Shown one piece after another: positions 35,036 to 45,000 of a DNA stretch of 64,000 nt. Source of the DNA: Rhodocyclaceae bacterium (GTDB lineage Bacteria > Pseudomonadota > Gammaproteobacteria > Burkholderiales > Rhodocyclaceae); assembly GCA_006218025.1 (NCBI GenBank), contig VBWA01000012.1:58528-122527 (forward strand), given 5' to 3'. Under the pieces are notes generated by a model. It was not told the DNA's origin. It searched no databases and saw only the letters and a list, made by a program, of their open reading frames with translations. The first letter of the stretch is position 1; each line of letters opens with the position of its first letter. A program made the position numbers and the translations under genes.

Positions 35036-36097
35036 TTAGCGTTTGTCGAATGCGCGCAACTTTGCCAATATCCTGCCGGAAATCTCGCCCAGGCTGGCAA
35101 TTTCGTCCAGCGCGCCAATTTCGGCCGCCTCTCTTGGCATCCCATAAACCACGCAGGAAGCCTGGTCCTGGCCGATGGTCCAGGCTCCCGCCTGCCGCAT
35201 GGCAAGCAATCCCTGCGCACCGTCCTTGCCCATGCCGGTCAGGATCACGCCGAGGCCGTGCTGCCCGACCTGGTCGGCGACCGACTGGAACAGCACATCT
35301 ACGGCGGGACGATGCCGATTCACCGGCTCTTCCTGGGACAGTTGCAGAACATAAGCGCCACCGTTCTTCCTCACCCGCATGTGCGAATGGCCCGGTGCCA
35401 GATAAGCCATGCCGGCTTGCAGACGCTCGCCGCCCCGGGCTTCGACCACGGTCAGTCTGGACAAGTTGTCGAGGCGCCGGGCAAAGGAAGCCGTATAGGC
35501 CTCCGGCATATGCTGGACCATGACGATGGGCGGCATTTCGGCAGGCAGAGAACGAAGCACTTCCTTGATTGCCTCGGTGCCGCCGGTGGAGGCGCCAATG
35601 GCAATGACCTTCTCCGCCAGCAGGCGTGACGAGAATACGCCTTTGGGCTGCGCAAGAGTCGGCGCTGGCGGTACGGCGATGCGCGCGGCCGATATCAGGC
35701 GGGCAGTGCTCGCGCTGCGAATCTTTTCGCGGATTTCCTCCGCGTAGTCCTGCAGCATGGAGATGTTCTCCGCCCGCGGCTTGGCCACGAAATCCACGGC
35801 ACCAAGCTCCAGGGCCCGCAGGGCAGCGTCGGAGCCCGCTTGCGTGACTACGGAAATCATGATCACCGGCATGGGCCGCAAGCGCATCAGCCGGTCGAGG
35901 AATTCGAGGCCATCCATGCGCGGCATCTCGACGTCGAGCGTCAATACGTCGGGGTTCAGCGCCTTGATCATCTCTCGCGCGGCGATCGGGTCCGGCGCGG
36001 CGCCCACCACTTCGAGATCGGGCGCGCCATTGACGATCTCGGTCAGCAGCGCGCGCATCAGCGCGGAGTCATCGATGACGAGGACCTTGATCGGCAT
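35036..36097 (-). CDS. cheB: Chemotaxis response regulator protein-glutamate methylesterase
   Basis: CheB removes methyl groups from chemoreceptors. The N-terminal receiver has LTLDVEMPRMDG (phospho-Asp). The C-terminal methylesterase has the nucleophile in AIGASTGGTEA, the His in MVQHMPEAYT and the acid in ILTGMGKDGA. The linker between the domains contains a copy of the dispersed repeat, encoding AVPPAPTLA. It is the last gene of the chemotaxis operon on the minus strand. Confidence 0.93.
   Translation of the reverse strand: MPIKVLVIDDSALMRALLTEIVNGAPDLEVVGAAPDPIAAREMIKALNPDVLTLDVEMPRMDGLEFLDRLMRLRPMPVIMISVVTQAGSDAALRALELGAVDFVAKPRAENISMLQDYAEEIREKIRSASTARLISAARIAVPPAPTLAQPKGVFSSRLLAEKVIAIGASTGGTEAIKEVLRSLPAEMPPIVMVQHMPEAYTASFARRLDNLSRLTVVEARGGERLQAGMAYLAPGHSHMRVRKNGGAYVLQLSQEEPVNRHRPAVDVLFQSVADQVGQHGLGVILTGMGKDGAQGLLAMRQAGAWTIGQDQASCVVYGMPREAAEIGALDEIASLGEISGRILAKLRAFDKR
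35657..35678 (+). repeat. Dispersed 22-bp repeat, copy 9 (inside cheB linker)
   Basis: AGTCGGCGCTG GCGGT ACGGCG, preceded by GCAAG. Lies exactly in the interdomain linker of CheB. Confidence 0.85.
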
Positions 36098-36119
36098 GAC
36101 TTAACGTTCAAGTTGCGTC

Positions 36120-36190
36120 AGCAACTCTCGACGCTCCCCTCTCCCCTGGCGGGGCGAAGGCGGGGTTTCGCGAAGCACGCTTCGCGCCGC
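36120..36190. repeat. GC-rich palindromic element between cheD and cheB
   Basis: The 138-bp gap carries CCCCTCTCCCCTGGCGGGGCG and the perfect hairpin CGCGAAGC-AC-GCTTCGCG (36169-36186). It could be a REP-like element or an mRNA-processing hairpin within the operon. Confidence 0.45.
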
Positions 36191-36235
36191 CTGAGCCGGC
36201 CGGCTGTGTGGGGGATGCTCTCAAAGTCATGCCCG

Positions 36236-36838
36236 TCAGAACAACTCGATATCGCCTGAAACCGGCTTTGCGGTCAGACGCGCCGCGTACTCGCGTTCGC
36301 GCCGCTGCACGGTGTCGTTATGCAGCCGCATCAGCGTCTTGACCAGCACGCGACCGGTGGCCGGAAAGAAATACACCTTGCGCGGGTGCACGTCGAGCAA
36401 ATCCTGCGCGGCAACGAAAATGCCTTCGGTTTGCAGGAAATCGAGCACGAAGCTGGAATTGCGCTCGCCGACACTGGAACTTTGCAGGCTGGCCATCACC
36501 CGGCCGCCCCCAAACACCTTGGCCTCCAGGTTTCCACGGTGGGCACCCAGCTTGAGCAGATGGTTGATCAGGATCTCCATCGCGTAGGTTCCGTAACGCG
36601 CCGAAGCCGAGTAGGGAGACTGCTCGCCGCAATCGGCAAGCATGAAATGATTCATGCCGCCGATGCCTGTTTCCCTGTCGCGGATGCAGGCCGAAACGCA
36701 GGAACCGAGCACCGTCACCAGCAGCATGTCCTTGCTGGTTACGAAATATTCGCCCGGCAGCACCTTGACCGCCTCAGTGCCGAAAATCGGGTCGAAGTAA
36801 CGATTGCCGGCCAGATGCTCGACGAATCCGGCGCCCAT
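36236..36838 (-). CDS. cheD: Chemoreceptor glutamine deamidase
   Basis: CheD deamidates receptor glutamines and can bind CheY-P or CheC-type phosphatases. The 200-residue protein has the conserved cysteine in VLGSCVSACIRD, the catalytic histidine in GGMNHFML, and KVFGGGRVM. It lies two bases downstream of cheR, so the two are coupled. Confidence 0.92.
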   Translation of the reverse strand: MGAGFVEHLAGNRYFDPIFGTEAVKVLPGEYFVTSKDMLLVTVLGSCVSACIRDRETGIGGMNHFMLADCGEQSPYSASARYGTYAMEILINHLLKLGAHRGNLEAKVFGGGRVMASLQSSSVGERNSSFVLDFLQTEGIFVAAQDLLDVHPRKVYFFPATGRVLVKTLMRLHNDTVQRREREYAARLTAKPVSGDIELF

Positions 36839-36840
36839 GG

Positions 36841-37704
36841 TCAGGCCTTGGCCATCGGCCCCGGGGCAGGGCGGTCGGCCCGCTCATACACCGTCCGTCC
36901 CATTGGACGAAACAGGTCGCCGGCATTCAGGAAGTTCTCGGAGGGGCCGGAAAACAGCAGGCCATCAGGTCGCAGCAAGGGGACGAACTTCTTCAAGATG
37001 CCGTACTGGGTCGGCTTGTCGAAGTAGATCATGACATTGCGACAAAAAATGGCATCGAAGGGTCCGCGCAAGGGCAGGCGCGCATCGAGCAGGTTGATGC
37101 GGGTGAAGCGGACCAGCTTCTGCAACTCGGGCCGCACCCGCGCATAGCCGGCCTGCGCACCACGTCCCTTGAGGAAGAAGCGGCGCAAACGGTTTGCGCT
37201 GAGCTTTTCGACCCGATCGATCGGATACACGCCCTGTTCTGCGATCGCCAGTACATGGGTATCAATGTCGCTGGCGACGATCGATACCGGCGGCGTCAGG
37301 CTATCGAAGGCCTCGCAGGCGGTCATGGCAATGCTGTAGGGTTCCTCGCCGGTCGCCGCAGCAGCACACCAGATGCGCAGCGGACGGGTCTTCAGCTCGC
37401 GCAGGCGACCCAGCAGAATCTCGAAATGATGCGCATCGCGAAAAAACGAAGTGAGATTGGTCGTCAGCGAATTGACGAAGGTTTCCCACTCCGTTTCATC
37501 GCCCGCCTCCAGGTGCGCCAGATACTCCGCGAAGCTGCCGTAGCCGAGGGCCCGCACACGCCGCATAAGCCGGCCGTAGACCATTTCCTGCTTGATCGGC
37601 GCCAGGGAAATGCCCGCACGCTGGTAGATCAGTGTGCGTACCCGTTCGAAGTCGGCCGCGGTGAAGTGAAATTCGCGGTCGCGCTGTTCCACTTCAGGGG
37701 ACAT
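36841..37704 (-). CDS. cheR: Chemotaxis protein methyltransferase
   Basis: CheR methylates receptor glutamates with SAM. The 287-residue protein has an N-terminal four-helix domain and a methyltransferase domain with LRIWCAAAATGEEPYSIAM (SAM motif I) and FDAIFCRNVMIYFDK. The ATG at 37704 overlaps the receptor stop (ATGA) and begins the conserved sequence. Confidence 0.93.
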   Translation of the reverse strand: MSPEVEQRDREFHFTAADFERVRTLIYQRAGISLAPIKQEMVYGRLMRRVRALGYGSFAEYLAHLEAGDETEWETFVNSLTTNLTSFFRDAHHFEILLGRLRELKTRPLRIWCAAAATGEEPYSIAMTACEAFDSLTPPVSIVASDIDTHVLAIAEQGVYPIDRVEKLSANRLRRFFLKGRGAQAGYARVRPELQKLVRFTRINLLDARLPLRGPFDAIFCRNVMIYFDKPTQYGILKKFVPLLRPDGLLFSGPSENFLNAGDLFRPMGRTVYERADRPAPGPMAKA

Positions 37705-40700
37705 CAGAACTCCTCCCACTCCTCGCCCGCGTCGGCAAGTGGAGGTAGTGCAATCTTCCTGGGTGTCGCCGGTTTGGCTCGTGCACGGCCGCCGACCAGC
37801 TGTCGCGGCGTGACATCGCGCAGCGCCGGGGCCGGCATCATGCGCGCGCCGCCTTCGGCCAGCTTGAACATGCTCACCGTCTGCACCAGTCCGCGTGCCT
37901 GCTCTTCCAGACTCTCGGCCGCCGCGGCCGCCTGTTCCACCAGCGCCGCGTTCTGCTGCGTCACTTCATCCATCTGAGCCACTGCTTGCGTCACCTGCTC
38001 GATGCCGCCGCTTTGCTCACGGCTTGCCGCCGCAATCTCCGTGACCAGACTGGCGACCAGATCGAAACTGGTCACCACATCGTCCATGGTGTCGCCTGCT
38101 TCCCGCACCAGCCTGGCGCCACTGTCCACCTTGTCCGCCGATTCCGCGATCAGCCCCTTGATCTCCTTTGCCGCTGCTGCGCTGCGCGCCGCCAGGCTGC
38201 GCACCTCCGTCGCCACCACGGCAAAGCCGCGCCCCTGCTCCCCTGCCCGCGCCGCTTCCACCGCTGCGTTCAAGGCAAGGATGTTGGTCTGGAAGGCGAT
38301 GGTGTCGATCACGCCGATGATGTCGGCAATCTTCTTCGAGCTGGCCTGAATGCCGCTCATGGTGTCCACCACCTGCTTGACCACCTGCATGCCATGCGTC
38401 GCGATCTGGTTCGAGTTCTTCGCCAGATCGTTCGCCTGCTTGGAGCTTGCGGCATTGTTACGCACCGCGGCGTTGATCTCTTCCATGGAACTCGCCGTCT
38501 CTTCGAGGCTGCTGGCCTGCTCTTCGGTGCGGCTCGACAGATCCTCGTTGCCGGCGGCGATTTCCTGCGAAGCGATGTCGATTGCCGTGGTGGCTTCCTT
38601 GATGCGCCCGACCACTTCGCGCAAGCGCTCGATGGTAGTGTTGGTATCGTCTTTCAACTGACCGAATATGCCCTGGTAATCGGCCTCGATCTTTTGCGTC
38701 AGGTCGCCCGCGGCAACCAGCTGCAGAATCCGTGCAACGTCGGAGAGGCCTTTCTGGGTGACTTCGGACAACTGGTTGAGACCAACAGCCAGTTGTCTGA
38801 AGAAGCCCTCCTTGCCTTCGAGGCTGAGGCGCATGAGGAAGTCGCCGCGCGAAGCGCCATCGACCACGTTCGCCACTTCCTGCTCGACCAGCACTTCGTC
38901 CGTGCGATCCACCCACTCGGCCACGGAGCCGAGACGCTCGCCGCGCTCATCGATCACCGGATTGGCGGTTACGCGCAGATTCCGGCCGCCGACTTCGAGA
39001 TTCACTGTAGCGGAGCTGGTCAACTCGGCCAGCAACTTGGCCTGGTGGGCGGGATTCTTGTGGAAGCTGTCGATGCATATGCCGACCATGCGCTCCACGT
39101 CGAAATCCGGCGACAGCTTCCGGATATCGCCCTCCGCTCCCTTGAGGATGCGCTTTACCGAGTGATTGGCGTAGATGATCCTGCGCTCCCTGTTGACGAT
39201 CATCACGCCCGTTGAAACGTGGTCGAGGGCGATCTTGATGCGCAGCGTCTCTTCGGCCTGGCGCGCGGCCTCGGCCACGTCGGAGCCGAGGCGGGTCTGC
39301 ATGGTTTCCAGGCCCTGGCGCACCCGGGCCACCTCGTCGTTGCCCGAGACATCCAGTGGAGTGTCATAGCGGCCGCCGGCCAGGGCGCGGAAGGCAGGCA
39401 GCACATCACTCTGCAGAGGTTTGATGACTATGCGGCGCACCAGGCTGTAAACGATGGCCATCAGCACCAGCACCATGAAGAGGCCGCCGCCGATCATATA
39501 GATGCTGATCTGGCGCGACAGAGCCTCGAACTCGTCAATGTAGGAGCCGCCGGCCACCACCCATTTGGAGTCCGGCAGCGTGTCGAAGACCACGACTTTT
39601 TGGCGTGCTACTTTATCGCCCAGTTCCGCGTTCATCCATGGATAGCGAATGATGCCCTGCTTGCGCTCGAGAATCTCCTTGATGAACTCCCGGCCGTCCG
39701 CGTCCCTGGATCCGATCGGGTTGCTGCCTTCCTTGGCCGGATGAATCAGCAGAGTGCCGTAGTCCTTCCCTGGATTGCCATCGAGAACATAGTAGTAGCC
39801 AGACTGACCAACCTTCAGGCCGCGTACCTTTGCCTTGAGATCGGCAAGCTCGGCGTCGATGCCGAGGCCGATGAAGCTGAGGGCGATCACTTTGCCGTTC
39901 TTGTCGGCGATCGGCGTGTAGCTGGTGAAATACTCCTTGCCGAACAGCGCGGCGCGTCCTACGTAAGGCTTGCCGGCCTTTACGCTCTCGTAGCCGGGGT
40001 GTGTCTTGCCCAGCATCGTGCCCACCGCACGCTCGCCGTTTTCCTTTTTCAGGGAAGTGCTGACGCGCACGAAGTCGTTACCCTTGGCCGCGAACAGCGT
40101 CGCGACCGCGCCGGTACGCTGCGTGAAGTTATCCACATCGCCGAAATCGCCACTGACGATCCGGGTCTTGCCATGGCGCAGGATGGGCGCCTCATCGCTG
40201 CCCTCCAGCGTGATGCCGTCGTGGAACAGGGAGTCGAAGGCGCGATTGGTGTGCAGCGCCTCGCGCTTGAGCGAATCGAGGCGCAGCGCGATCATGCTGC
40301 GCACCAAGCCGACATTGGCCGTCAGCTCGGCCTCGGCATTGCGGTTGAGCTCGGCGCCAATCCTGGCATTCAACAGCGGCAAGCCGGGGGCCAGAACTAC
40401 CGCCACGGCCGCGAGGCAGCCCAGCGCCACCTTCGCCGAGACAGAGAGATCAGTCAATGCCCTGTCGAGGCGCGCCAACGGGCCGGCACTGACCACTGCG
40501 CCATTGGCTATGCGCAGGCCGCCCGCCTGTCCGTCGCGGAACTTGCGGTAGGCGGCCTCGGCAGCAGCCACCGATTCCGGCGTCGGCTTGCGCCGCACCG
40601 ACATGTAGCCGAGCACTCGACCGCTTTCGTGCACAGGCGCGGCGTGGGTCTCGGCCCAGAAGAAGTCACCGTTCTTGCAGCGGTTCTTGACCATCCCGAT

Positions 40701-40937
40701 CCAGGGCCGCCCGGCTTTGAGCGTCTGCCACAAGTCGGCGAAAGCTTCCGCCGGCATGTCCGGATGGCGCGTGATGTTGTGCGCCTGGCCCATCAACTCG
40801 CTTTCGCCAAAGCCGCTGATGGCCAGGAAGTCACCGTTCACGTAGGTGATTTCGCCATTGAGATCGGTTCGGGTACAGGGCATCTGATCGTCCCGAAGGA
40901 CGATCTCGTTTTGAGTCACGGGCAGATTGCTTCGCAT
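37704..40937 (-). CDS. Large methyl-accepting chemotaxis protein with Aer-type PAS and Cache sensor
   Basis: This 1077-residue receptor has several domains in order. An N-terminal cytoplasmic PAS of the Aer type comes first ([40 protein letters not shown]). TM1 follows at about 166-186, then a periplasmic Cache_3-Cache_2 sensor ([39 protein letters not shown]) and TM2 at about 475-500. A HAMP domain, a second PAS ([14 protein letters not shown]), a second HAMP-like segment and the MCP signalling domain follow, with the tip ...[30 protein letters not shown] in two stretches. Two sensors, one redox-type and one for small ligands, sit in one protein. Confidence 0.92.
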   Translation of the reverse strand: MRSNLPVTQNEIVLRDDQMPCTRTDLNGEITYVNGDFLAISGFGESELMGQAHNITRHPDMPAEAFADLWQTLKAGRPWIGMVKNRCKNGDFFWAETHAAPVHESGRVLGYMSVRRKPTPESVAAAEAAYRKFRDGQAGGLRIANGAVVSAGPLARLDRALTDLSVSAKVALGCLAAVAVVLAPGLPLLNARIGAELNRNAEAELTANVGLVRSMIALRLDSLKREALHTNRAFDSLFHDGITLEGSDEAPILRHGKTRIVSGDFGDVDNFTQRTGAVATLFAAKGNDFVRVSTSLKKENGERAVGTMLGKTHPGYESVKAGKPYVGRAALFGKEYFTSYTPIADKNGKVIALSFIGLGIDAELADLKAKVRGLKVGQSGYYYVLDGNPGKDYGTLLIHPAKEGSNPIGSRDADGREFIKEILERKQGIIRYPWMNAELGDKVARQKVVVFDTLPDSKWVVAGGSYIDEFEALSRQISIYMIGGGLFMVLVLMAIVYSLVRRIVIKPLQSDVLPAFRALAGGRYDTPLDVSGNDEVARVRQGLETMQTRLGSDVAEAARQAEETLRIKIALDHVSTGVMIVNRERRIIYANHSVKRILKGAEGDIRKLSPDFDVERMVGICIDSFHKNPAHQAKLLAELTSSATVNLEVGGRNLRVTANPVIDERGERLGSVAEWVDRTDEVLVEQEVANVVDGASRGDFLMRLSLEGKEGFFRQLAVGLNQLSEVTQKGLSDVARILQLVAAGDLTQKIEADYQGIFGQLKDDTNTTIERLREVVGRIKEATTAIDIASQEIAAGNEDLSSRTEEQASSLEETASSMEEINAAVRNNAASSKQANDLAKNSNQIATHGMQVVKQVVDTMSGIQASSKKIADIIGVIDTIAFQTNILALNAAVEAARAGEQGRGFAVVATEVRSLAARSAAAAKEIKGLIAESADKVDSGARLVREAGDTMDDVVTSFDLVASLVTEIAAASREQSGGIEQVTQAVAQMDEVTQQNAALVEQAAAAAESLEEQARGLVQTVSMFKLAEGGARMMPAPALRDVTPRQLVGGRARAKPATPRKIALPPLADAGEEWEEF

Positions 40938-40964
40938 ATTCTTGGCTCCTCTTTCGGCGCAGGC

Positions 40965-41477
40965 CTATTGTGCTTGATGGGCGGCGTCAACCAATGCCAT
41001 CTCGGGGGACAGCATCAGCCGCTCGATGTCGACCACGATGAGCATGCGCTCGCCGACGGTGCACAGCCCGTTGATGTATCGGGTGTCGACCGTCGCGGCG
41101 AACTCGGGCGCGGGACGGATCTGTTGCGCGTTCAGCATGACGACATCAGACACGCTATCGACCACGATGCCGACCACGCGCGGTCCGATATTGAGAATGA
41201 TCACCACCGTGAAGGGTGTGTATTCGGCCTCGCCAATGTTGAACTTGATGCGCAGATCGACGATCGGCGCGATGGTGCCGCGCAGGTTGATCACGCCCTT
41301 GAGAAAGACGGGCGCATTGGCGATCGTGGTGGGAAGCTCGTAGCCACGAATTTCCTGCACCTTGAGGATATCGATCGCATACTCCTCCGGCCCCAGGGTG
41401 AAGGTCAGATATTCCGCGGTGTCGCCACCCTCGTCGCCGGCGTCGTGGCCCCTCGCCGCACCTTGCTGAACCATCAT
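40965..41477 (-). CDS. cheW: Chemotaxis adaptor protein
   Basis: CheW couples receptors to the CheA kinase. The 170-residue SH3-like protein has [41 protein letters not shown] and the C-terminal VDIERLM, all typical. It lies between cheA and the large receptor. Confidence 0.93.
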   Translation of the reverse strand: MMVQQGAARGHDAGDEGGDTAEYLTFTLGPEEYAIDILKVQEIRGYELPTTIANAPVFLKGVINLRGTIAPIVDLRIKFNIGEAEYTPFTVVIILNIGPRVVGIVVDSVSDVVMLNAQQIRPAPEFAATVDTRYINGLCTVGERMLIVVDIERLMLSPEMALVDAAHQAQ

Positions 41478-41519
41478 TCGCTCGTCGCTCCCCTCTCGTC
41501 TGATTCAGCCGAAATCATC

Positions 41520-43571
41520 TCAAGCGGCCTCGGGCAGGGCGCTTTTCGCCATCTGCACCAGCGCCGCCACATCGAGAATCAGGGCCACGTGACCGTCGCC
41601 CATGATCGTCGCCGCCGATATCCCGGGAACCTTGCGGTAATTCGATTCCAGACTCTTGATCACCACCGGGTGCTGGCCGAGCAGCGCATCGACGAACAGC
41701 GCCGCCTTTGCCCCATCGGCTTCGAGCACCACCATGATGCCCTCATCGAGCCGCTTCTTGCTGCCCGATATCCTGAAAAGTTCGTACAAGGCCACCACCG
41801 GAAGATACTCGCCGCGCACATGGATCAGGCGCTCGACACCCGAAACGCTTTTTATCATTCCAGTTTCGACCTGCAGCGACTCCAGGATATGGCCGAGCGG
41901 GACAATGTAGGTTTCCTTGCCGACCGCCACCGACATGCCGTCGAGGATCGCCAGCGTAAGCGGCAGGCGCACGGTCATCCGGGTGCCGATGCCGGTCATC
42001 GACTCGATCTCCACCCGGCCGCCCATTGCGGCGATGTTGCGCTTGACCACATCCATGCCGACGCCGCGTCCGGAGACTTCGGTGACCTTCTCGGCGGTGG
42101 AAAATCCCGGCTCGAAGATCAGCAGCCAGACCTCGCCGTCGCTCATCTGATCATGCACGGGCAGCCCCCTTTCGCGGGCCTTGGCGAGGATCTTGTGGCG
42201 ATTGAGCCCGCCGCCGTCGTCACCCACCTCGATGACGATGCTGCCACCCTGGTGATAGGCCTTGAGCGCAATGGTGCCGGTCGGCGGCTTGCCGAGGGCA
42301 ATGCGGTCCGCCGGGATTTCGACGCCGTGATCGATGCTGTTGCGGATCAGATGGGTCAGCGGATCGCTGATGCGCTCGATCAGGCCCTTGTCGAGTTCCG
42401 TGTCTTCGCCCGTGGTCCTGAGTTCGATCTGCTTGCCCAGTTTCTGCGCAAGATCGCGCACCACGCGCGGGAAGCGGGAGAAGACCGCCGAGATCGGCAT
42501 CATGCGGACCGACATCACCGCCTCCTGCATGTCGCGCGTGTTGCGCTCCAGCTGGGCCAGCCCGGCGTGCAGACGCTCGAATTTCACCGGATCGAGGGTG
42601 GAAGCTGACTGCGCCAGCATGGATTGGGTAATGACCAGTTCGCCGATCAGGTTGACCAGCTGATCGACCTTGTCCACATCGACACGGATCGAACTTTCCG
42701 CGGCGGCGGCCGGCCTGGGCGCGGAACGCCTTTCCGGCCTGGTCAATGCCGGCGGTGCGGCGGCTTCGCTGCCCGCGGCGGCAAGAGTCGGCGCTGGCGG
42801 CACGGCGTCGAACAAGCCATAGGCGCCATCGCTGTCGTCTGCATCCGAGGCCTTGGCGTCCGTCGCTCCGATCCGGATGCTGTCGCTGCGGGCGACAAAT
42901 TCCAGCATGCCGCGCACGATCTCCGGTTCTGCTCCGGCGGCAATTCGCAGGCGCCAGCGCGGGTCGTCGGCGCTTGCGCGCTTGATCATGGTTGCAGGCC
43001 AGTGCCGATCCAGTTCGGCGAGCAGATTGTCGATCGCGCCGACGGCAGCGTCCGCATCCATGTCGAGAACGAAGCTGGCTTCCAGTTCCTCTGGCGCTAC
43101 CGTTACCGCTGCCGGAACGGGAATCTGTGCCGCGGCAGCCGCGACTGCAGGCTCAGGCGCGGCAGCGGAGACAGATGACGGCGCGCCGGCCGTCAAGGCG
43201 GAAAGACGTTGGCAGATTGCCGCCACCTGCGCCGGGTCCGCTGCGCCACCGTCACGATGCGCCGCAAGCAGAGCCTTCAGGACGTCGCCGGCCGCAAGAA
43301 AGGCGTCGATCATGTCCGCGCGGATGGCCAGGCCACCCTTGCGGATACGATCGAGCAGACTCTCCAGAATATGGGTGACTTCGGCCAGATCGGTGAATCC
43401 AAAGGTACCGGCCGAGCCCTTGATCGAATGTGCGGCGCGAAAAATGGCGTTGAGCTGCTCGGCGTCGGGAGCGCCGATGTCCAGCCCCAGCAGCAGGGAT
43501 TCCATGCTGTCCAGATGTTCCTGAGCTTCCTCGAAGAACACCTGGTAGAACTGGCTCATGTCAATCGACAT
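41520..43571 (-). CDS. cheA: Chemotaxis histidine kinase
   Basis: CheA phosphorylates CheY and CheB. The 683-residue protein has an N-terminal Hpt domain with the phospho-histidine in AAHSIKGSAGTFGF (about His48) and a long Ala/Pro linker. The dimerisation helix pair is followed by the ATPase domain with N-box LIRNSIDHGVE and G-boxes (VGDDGGGLN, GRGVGMDVV). A CheW-like domain ends the protein (GVERLIHVRGEYLPVV). The linker contains a repeat copy encoding AVPPAPTLA. No P2 domain is evident. Confidence 0.95.
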   Translation of the reverse strand: MSIDMSQFYQVFFEEAQEHLDSMESLLLGLDIGAPDAEQLNAIFRAAHSIKGSAGTFGFTDLAEVTHILESLLDRIRKGGLAIRADMIDAFLAAGDVLKALLAAHRDGGAADPAQVAAICQRLSALTAGAPSSVSAAAPEPAVAAAAAQIPVPAAVTVAPEELEASFVLDMDADAAVGAIDNLLAELDRHWPATMIKRASADDPRWRLRIAAGAEPEIVRGMLEFVARSDSIRIGATDAKASDADDSDGAYGLFDAVPPAPTLAAAGSEAAAPPALTRPERRSAPRPAAAAESSIRVDVDKVDQLVNLIGELVITQSMLAQSASTLDPVKFERLHAGLAQLERNTRDMQEAVMSVRMMPISAVFSRFPRVVRDLAQKLGKQIELRTTGEDTELDKGLIERISDPLTHLIRNSIDHGVEIPADRIALGKPPTGTIALKAYHQGGSIVIEVGDDGGGLNRHKILAKARERGLPVHDQMSDGEVWLLIFEPGFSTAEKVTEVSGRGVGMDVVKRNIAAMGGRVEIESMTGIGTRMTVRLPLTLAILDGMSVAVGKETYIVPLGHILESLQVETGMIKSVSGVERLIHVRGEYLPVVALYELFRISGSKKRLDEGIMVVLEADGAKAALFVDALLGQHPVVIKSLESNYRKVPGISAATIMGDGHVALILDVAALVQMAKSALPEAA
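42786..42807 (+). repeat. Dispersed 22-bp repeat, copy 10 (inside cheA linker)
   Basis: AGTCGGCGCTG GCGGC ACGGCG, preceded by GCAAG as in cheB; same reading frame and peptide as the cheB copy. Confidence 0.85.
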
Positions 43572-43593
43572 ATTGCCTCCCGGTCACCATTCC

Positions 43594-43959
43594 TTAACCA
43601 ATGACCTTTTTCACCACTTCGATCAGCTTCTGCGGATCGAAGGGCTTGACCAGCCAGCCCGTGGCTCCCGCGGCCCTGCCTCGCGCTTTCATGTCGTCCG
43701 ACGACTCGGTGGTCAGGATCAGGATCGGTGTGGTCGCATACTGGGCCAAGGCACGCAGGCTCCTGACCAGAGTCAGCCCGTCCATGCGCGGCATATTCTG
43801 ATCGGTAAGAATCAGGCTGAAGCTTCCCGACCTGGCCTTGTTAAGCCCATCCATGCCGTCGACCGCTTCCACGACGTCATAGCCTGAAGTCTTCAGGGTG
43901 AACGCGACCATCTGTCGAATCGAGGTCGAATCATCGACGGCAAGAATGGTTTTTGGCAT
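43594..43959 (-). CDS. cheY: Chemotaxis response regulator CheY
   Basis: This 121-residue single receiver domain has VDDS at the acidic pocket, the phospho-Asp in LILTDQNMPRMDG, the switch LTTES and the conserved lysine WLVKPFDP. It is first in the che operon, 22 bases before cheA. Confidence 0.93.
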   Translation of the reverse strand: MPKTILAVDDSTSIRQMVAFTLKTSGYDVVEAVDGMDGLNKARSGSFSLILTDQNMPRMDGLTLVRSLRALAQYATTPILILTTESSDDMKARGRAAGATGWLVKPFDPQKLIEVVKKVIG

Positions 43960-44036
43960 GTGAAACTCCCTCAGGGACCGGCTAGCAGGTTACATCAAAA
44001 CAATTCAAGTCCGCCCCGGCGCTGCGACGCTGACAG

Positions 44037-44975
44037 CTAACCCAGTTCGCAACGATTGCGTCCGCTTTCCTTGGCACGATAGAGCGCCGCGTCGGCGTCG
44101 CGGAACAGCATGGCCGGGGTGCCGGTCAAGGCCTCGCGCCGGCCTCCGCCGACGGATACCGTGACGATGCCCCACTCTGCATTTTGCGCATGTTGAAGCC
44201 GCAGCATGCGCACCGATTCGACGACCCGCGAGGCCATCTCCTGGCAGGCTGCTGCCGAGACCCAGGGCATCACGACCGCGAATTCCTCGCCTCCATAGCG
44301 CGCGACAAATGCATCCGTGGTCAGGCCCTCGGCATTGGCTTCCGTGACCACGGACTCAAGGGCATGGGCGATGGCGCGCAGGCAGTCGTCGCCGGCCTGA
44401 TGCCCGTAGTGATCGTTGTATTTTTTGAAATTGTCGACATCCAGCATCAGGAGGGCGAACGGGGCGTTGTTGCGCACGCACTGTTCCCACGCCAGGTCGA
44501 CATTGATATCCATCCAGCGACGATTGAACAAGCCTGTCAGGCCATCACGGCTGGCCTGTTGCTCAAGTTTTAGGTTGGCGATCGACAGCAAGCGGCGCAT
44601 TTCCGCAATGCGCGCCATGGCCTTCATTTTTGCGCGCAGAACCTCTTCCGACAGGCCCTTGACCAGGAAATCGTCACCCCCGGCCTCGATCGCCGCGATC
44701 AGATTTTCCATAGAATCGGAGGCCGTCAGAAAAATGATCGGCGTCCATGCCCACTTCTGTGTCGACTCGAACGCGCGAATCTGGTGGGTGGCCTCGAAGC
44801 CGTTCATCACCGGCATCTCGATATCCATCAACACCAGGTCGGGGGCCGACTGGCGAAACTTGTCGAAGGCCACCTGGCCGTTTTCGGCAAGGGTTACTTC
44901 ATGACCAAATGACGTCAGGCGTGCCGCCATCACGGCAGCGACCGCGCGGCTGTCTTCAACCAGAAGGATCTTCAT
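44037..44975 (-). CDS. Response regulator with GGDEF domain (diguanylate cyclase)
   Basis: This 312-residue protein has an N-terminal receiver (phospho-Asp in LVLMDIEMPVMNG) and a C-terminal GGDEF domain with the active site RYGGEEFAVVM and substrate-binding DVDNFKKYNDHYGH, so it should make cyclic di-GMP when phosphorylated. The position of the inhibitory I-site (RxxD before the active site) reads GLTTD, lacking the arginine, so product inhibition may be absent. It lies upstream of, and codirectional with, the che genes. Confidence 0.92.
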   Translation of the reverse strand: MKILLVEDSRAVAAVMAARLTSFGHEVTLAENGQVAFDKFRQSAPDLVLMDIEMPVMNGFEATHQIRAFESTQKWAWTPIIFLTASDSMENLIAAIEAGGDDFLVKGLSEEVLRAKMKAMARIAEMRRLLSIANLKLEQQASRDGLTGLFNRRWMDINVDLAWEQCVRNNAPFALLMLDVDNFKKYNDHYGHQAGDDCLRAIAHALESVVTEANAEGLTTDAFVARYGGEEFAVVMPWVSAAACQEMASRVVESVRMLRLQHAQNAEWGIVTVSVGGGRREALTGTPAMLFRDADAALYRAKESGRNRCELG

Positions 44976-45000
44976 GTTCCTTCAGCGCTCCGGGAGCGAT

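Noticed and set aside
39219..42608. Very long open frame (over 1100 codons) on the plus strand opposite the receptor, cheW and cheA
   Set aside because: It is antisense to three well-supported chemotaxis genes and its composition (His/Arg/Asp-rich, no domains) is typical of a GC-rich shadow frame.
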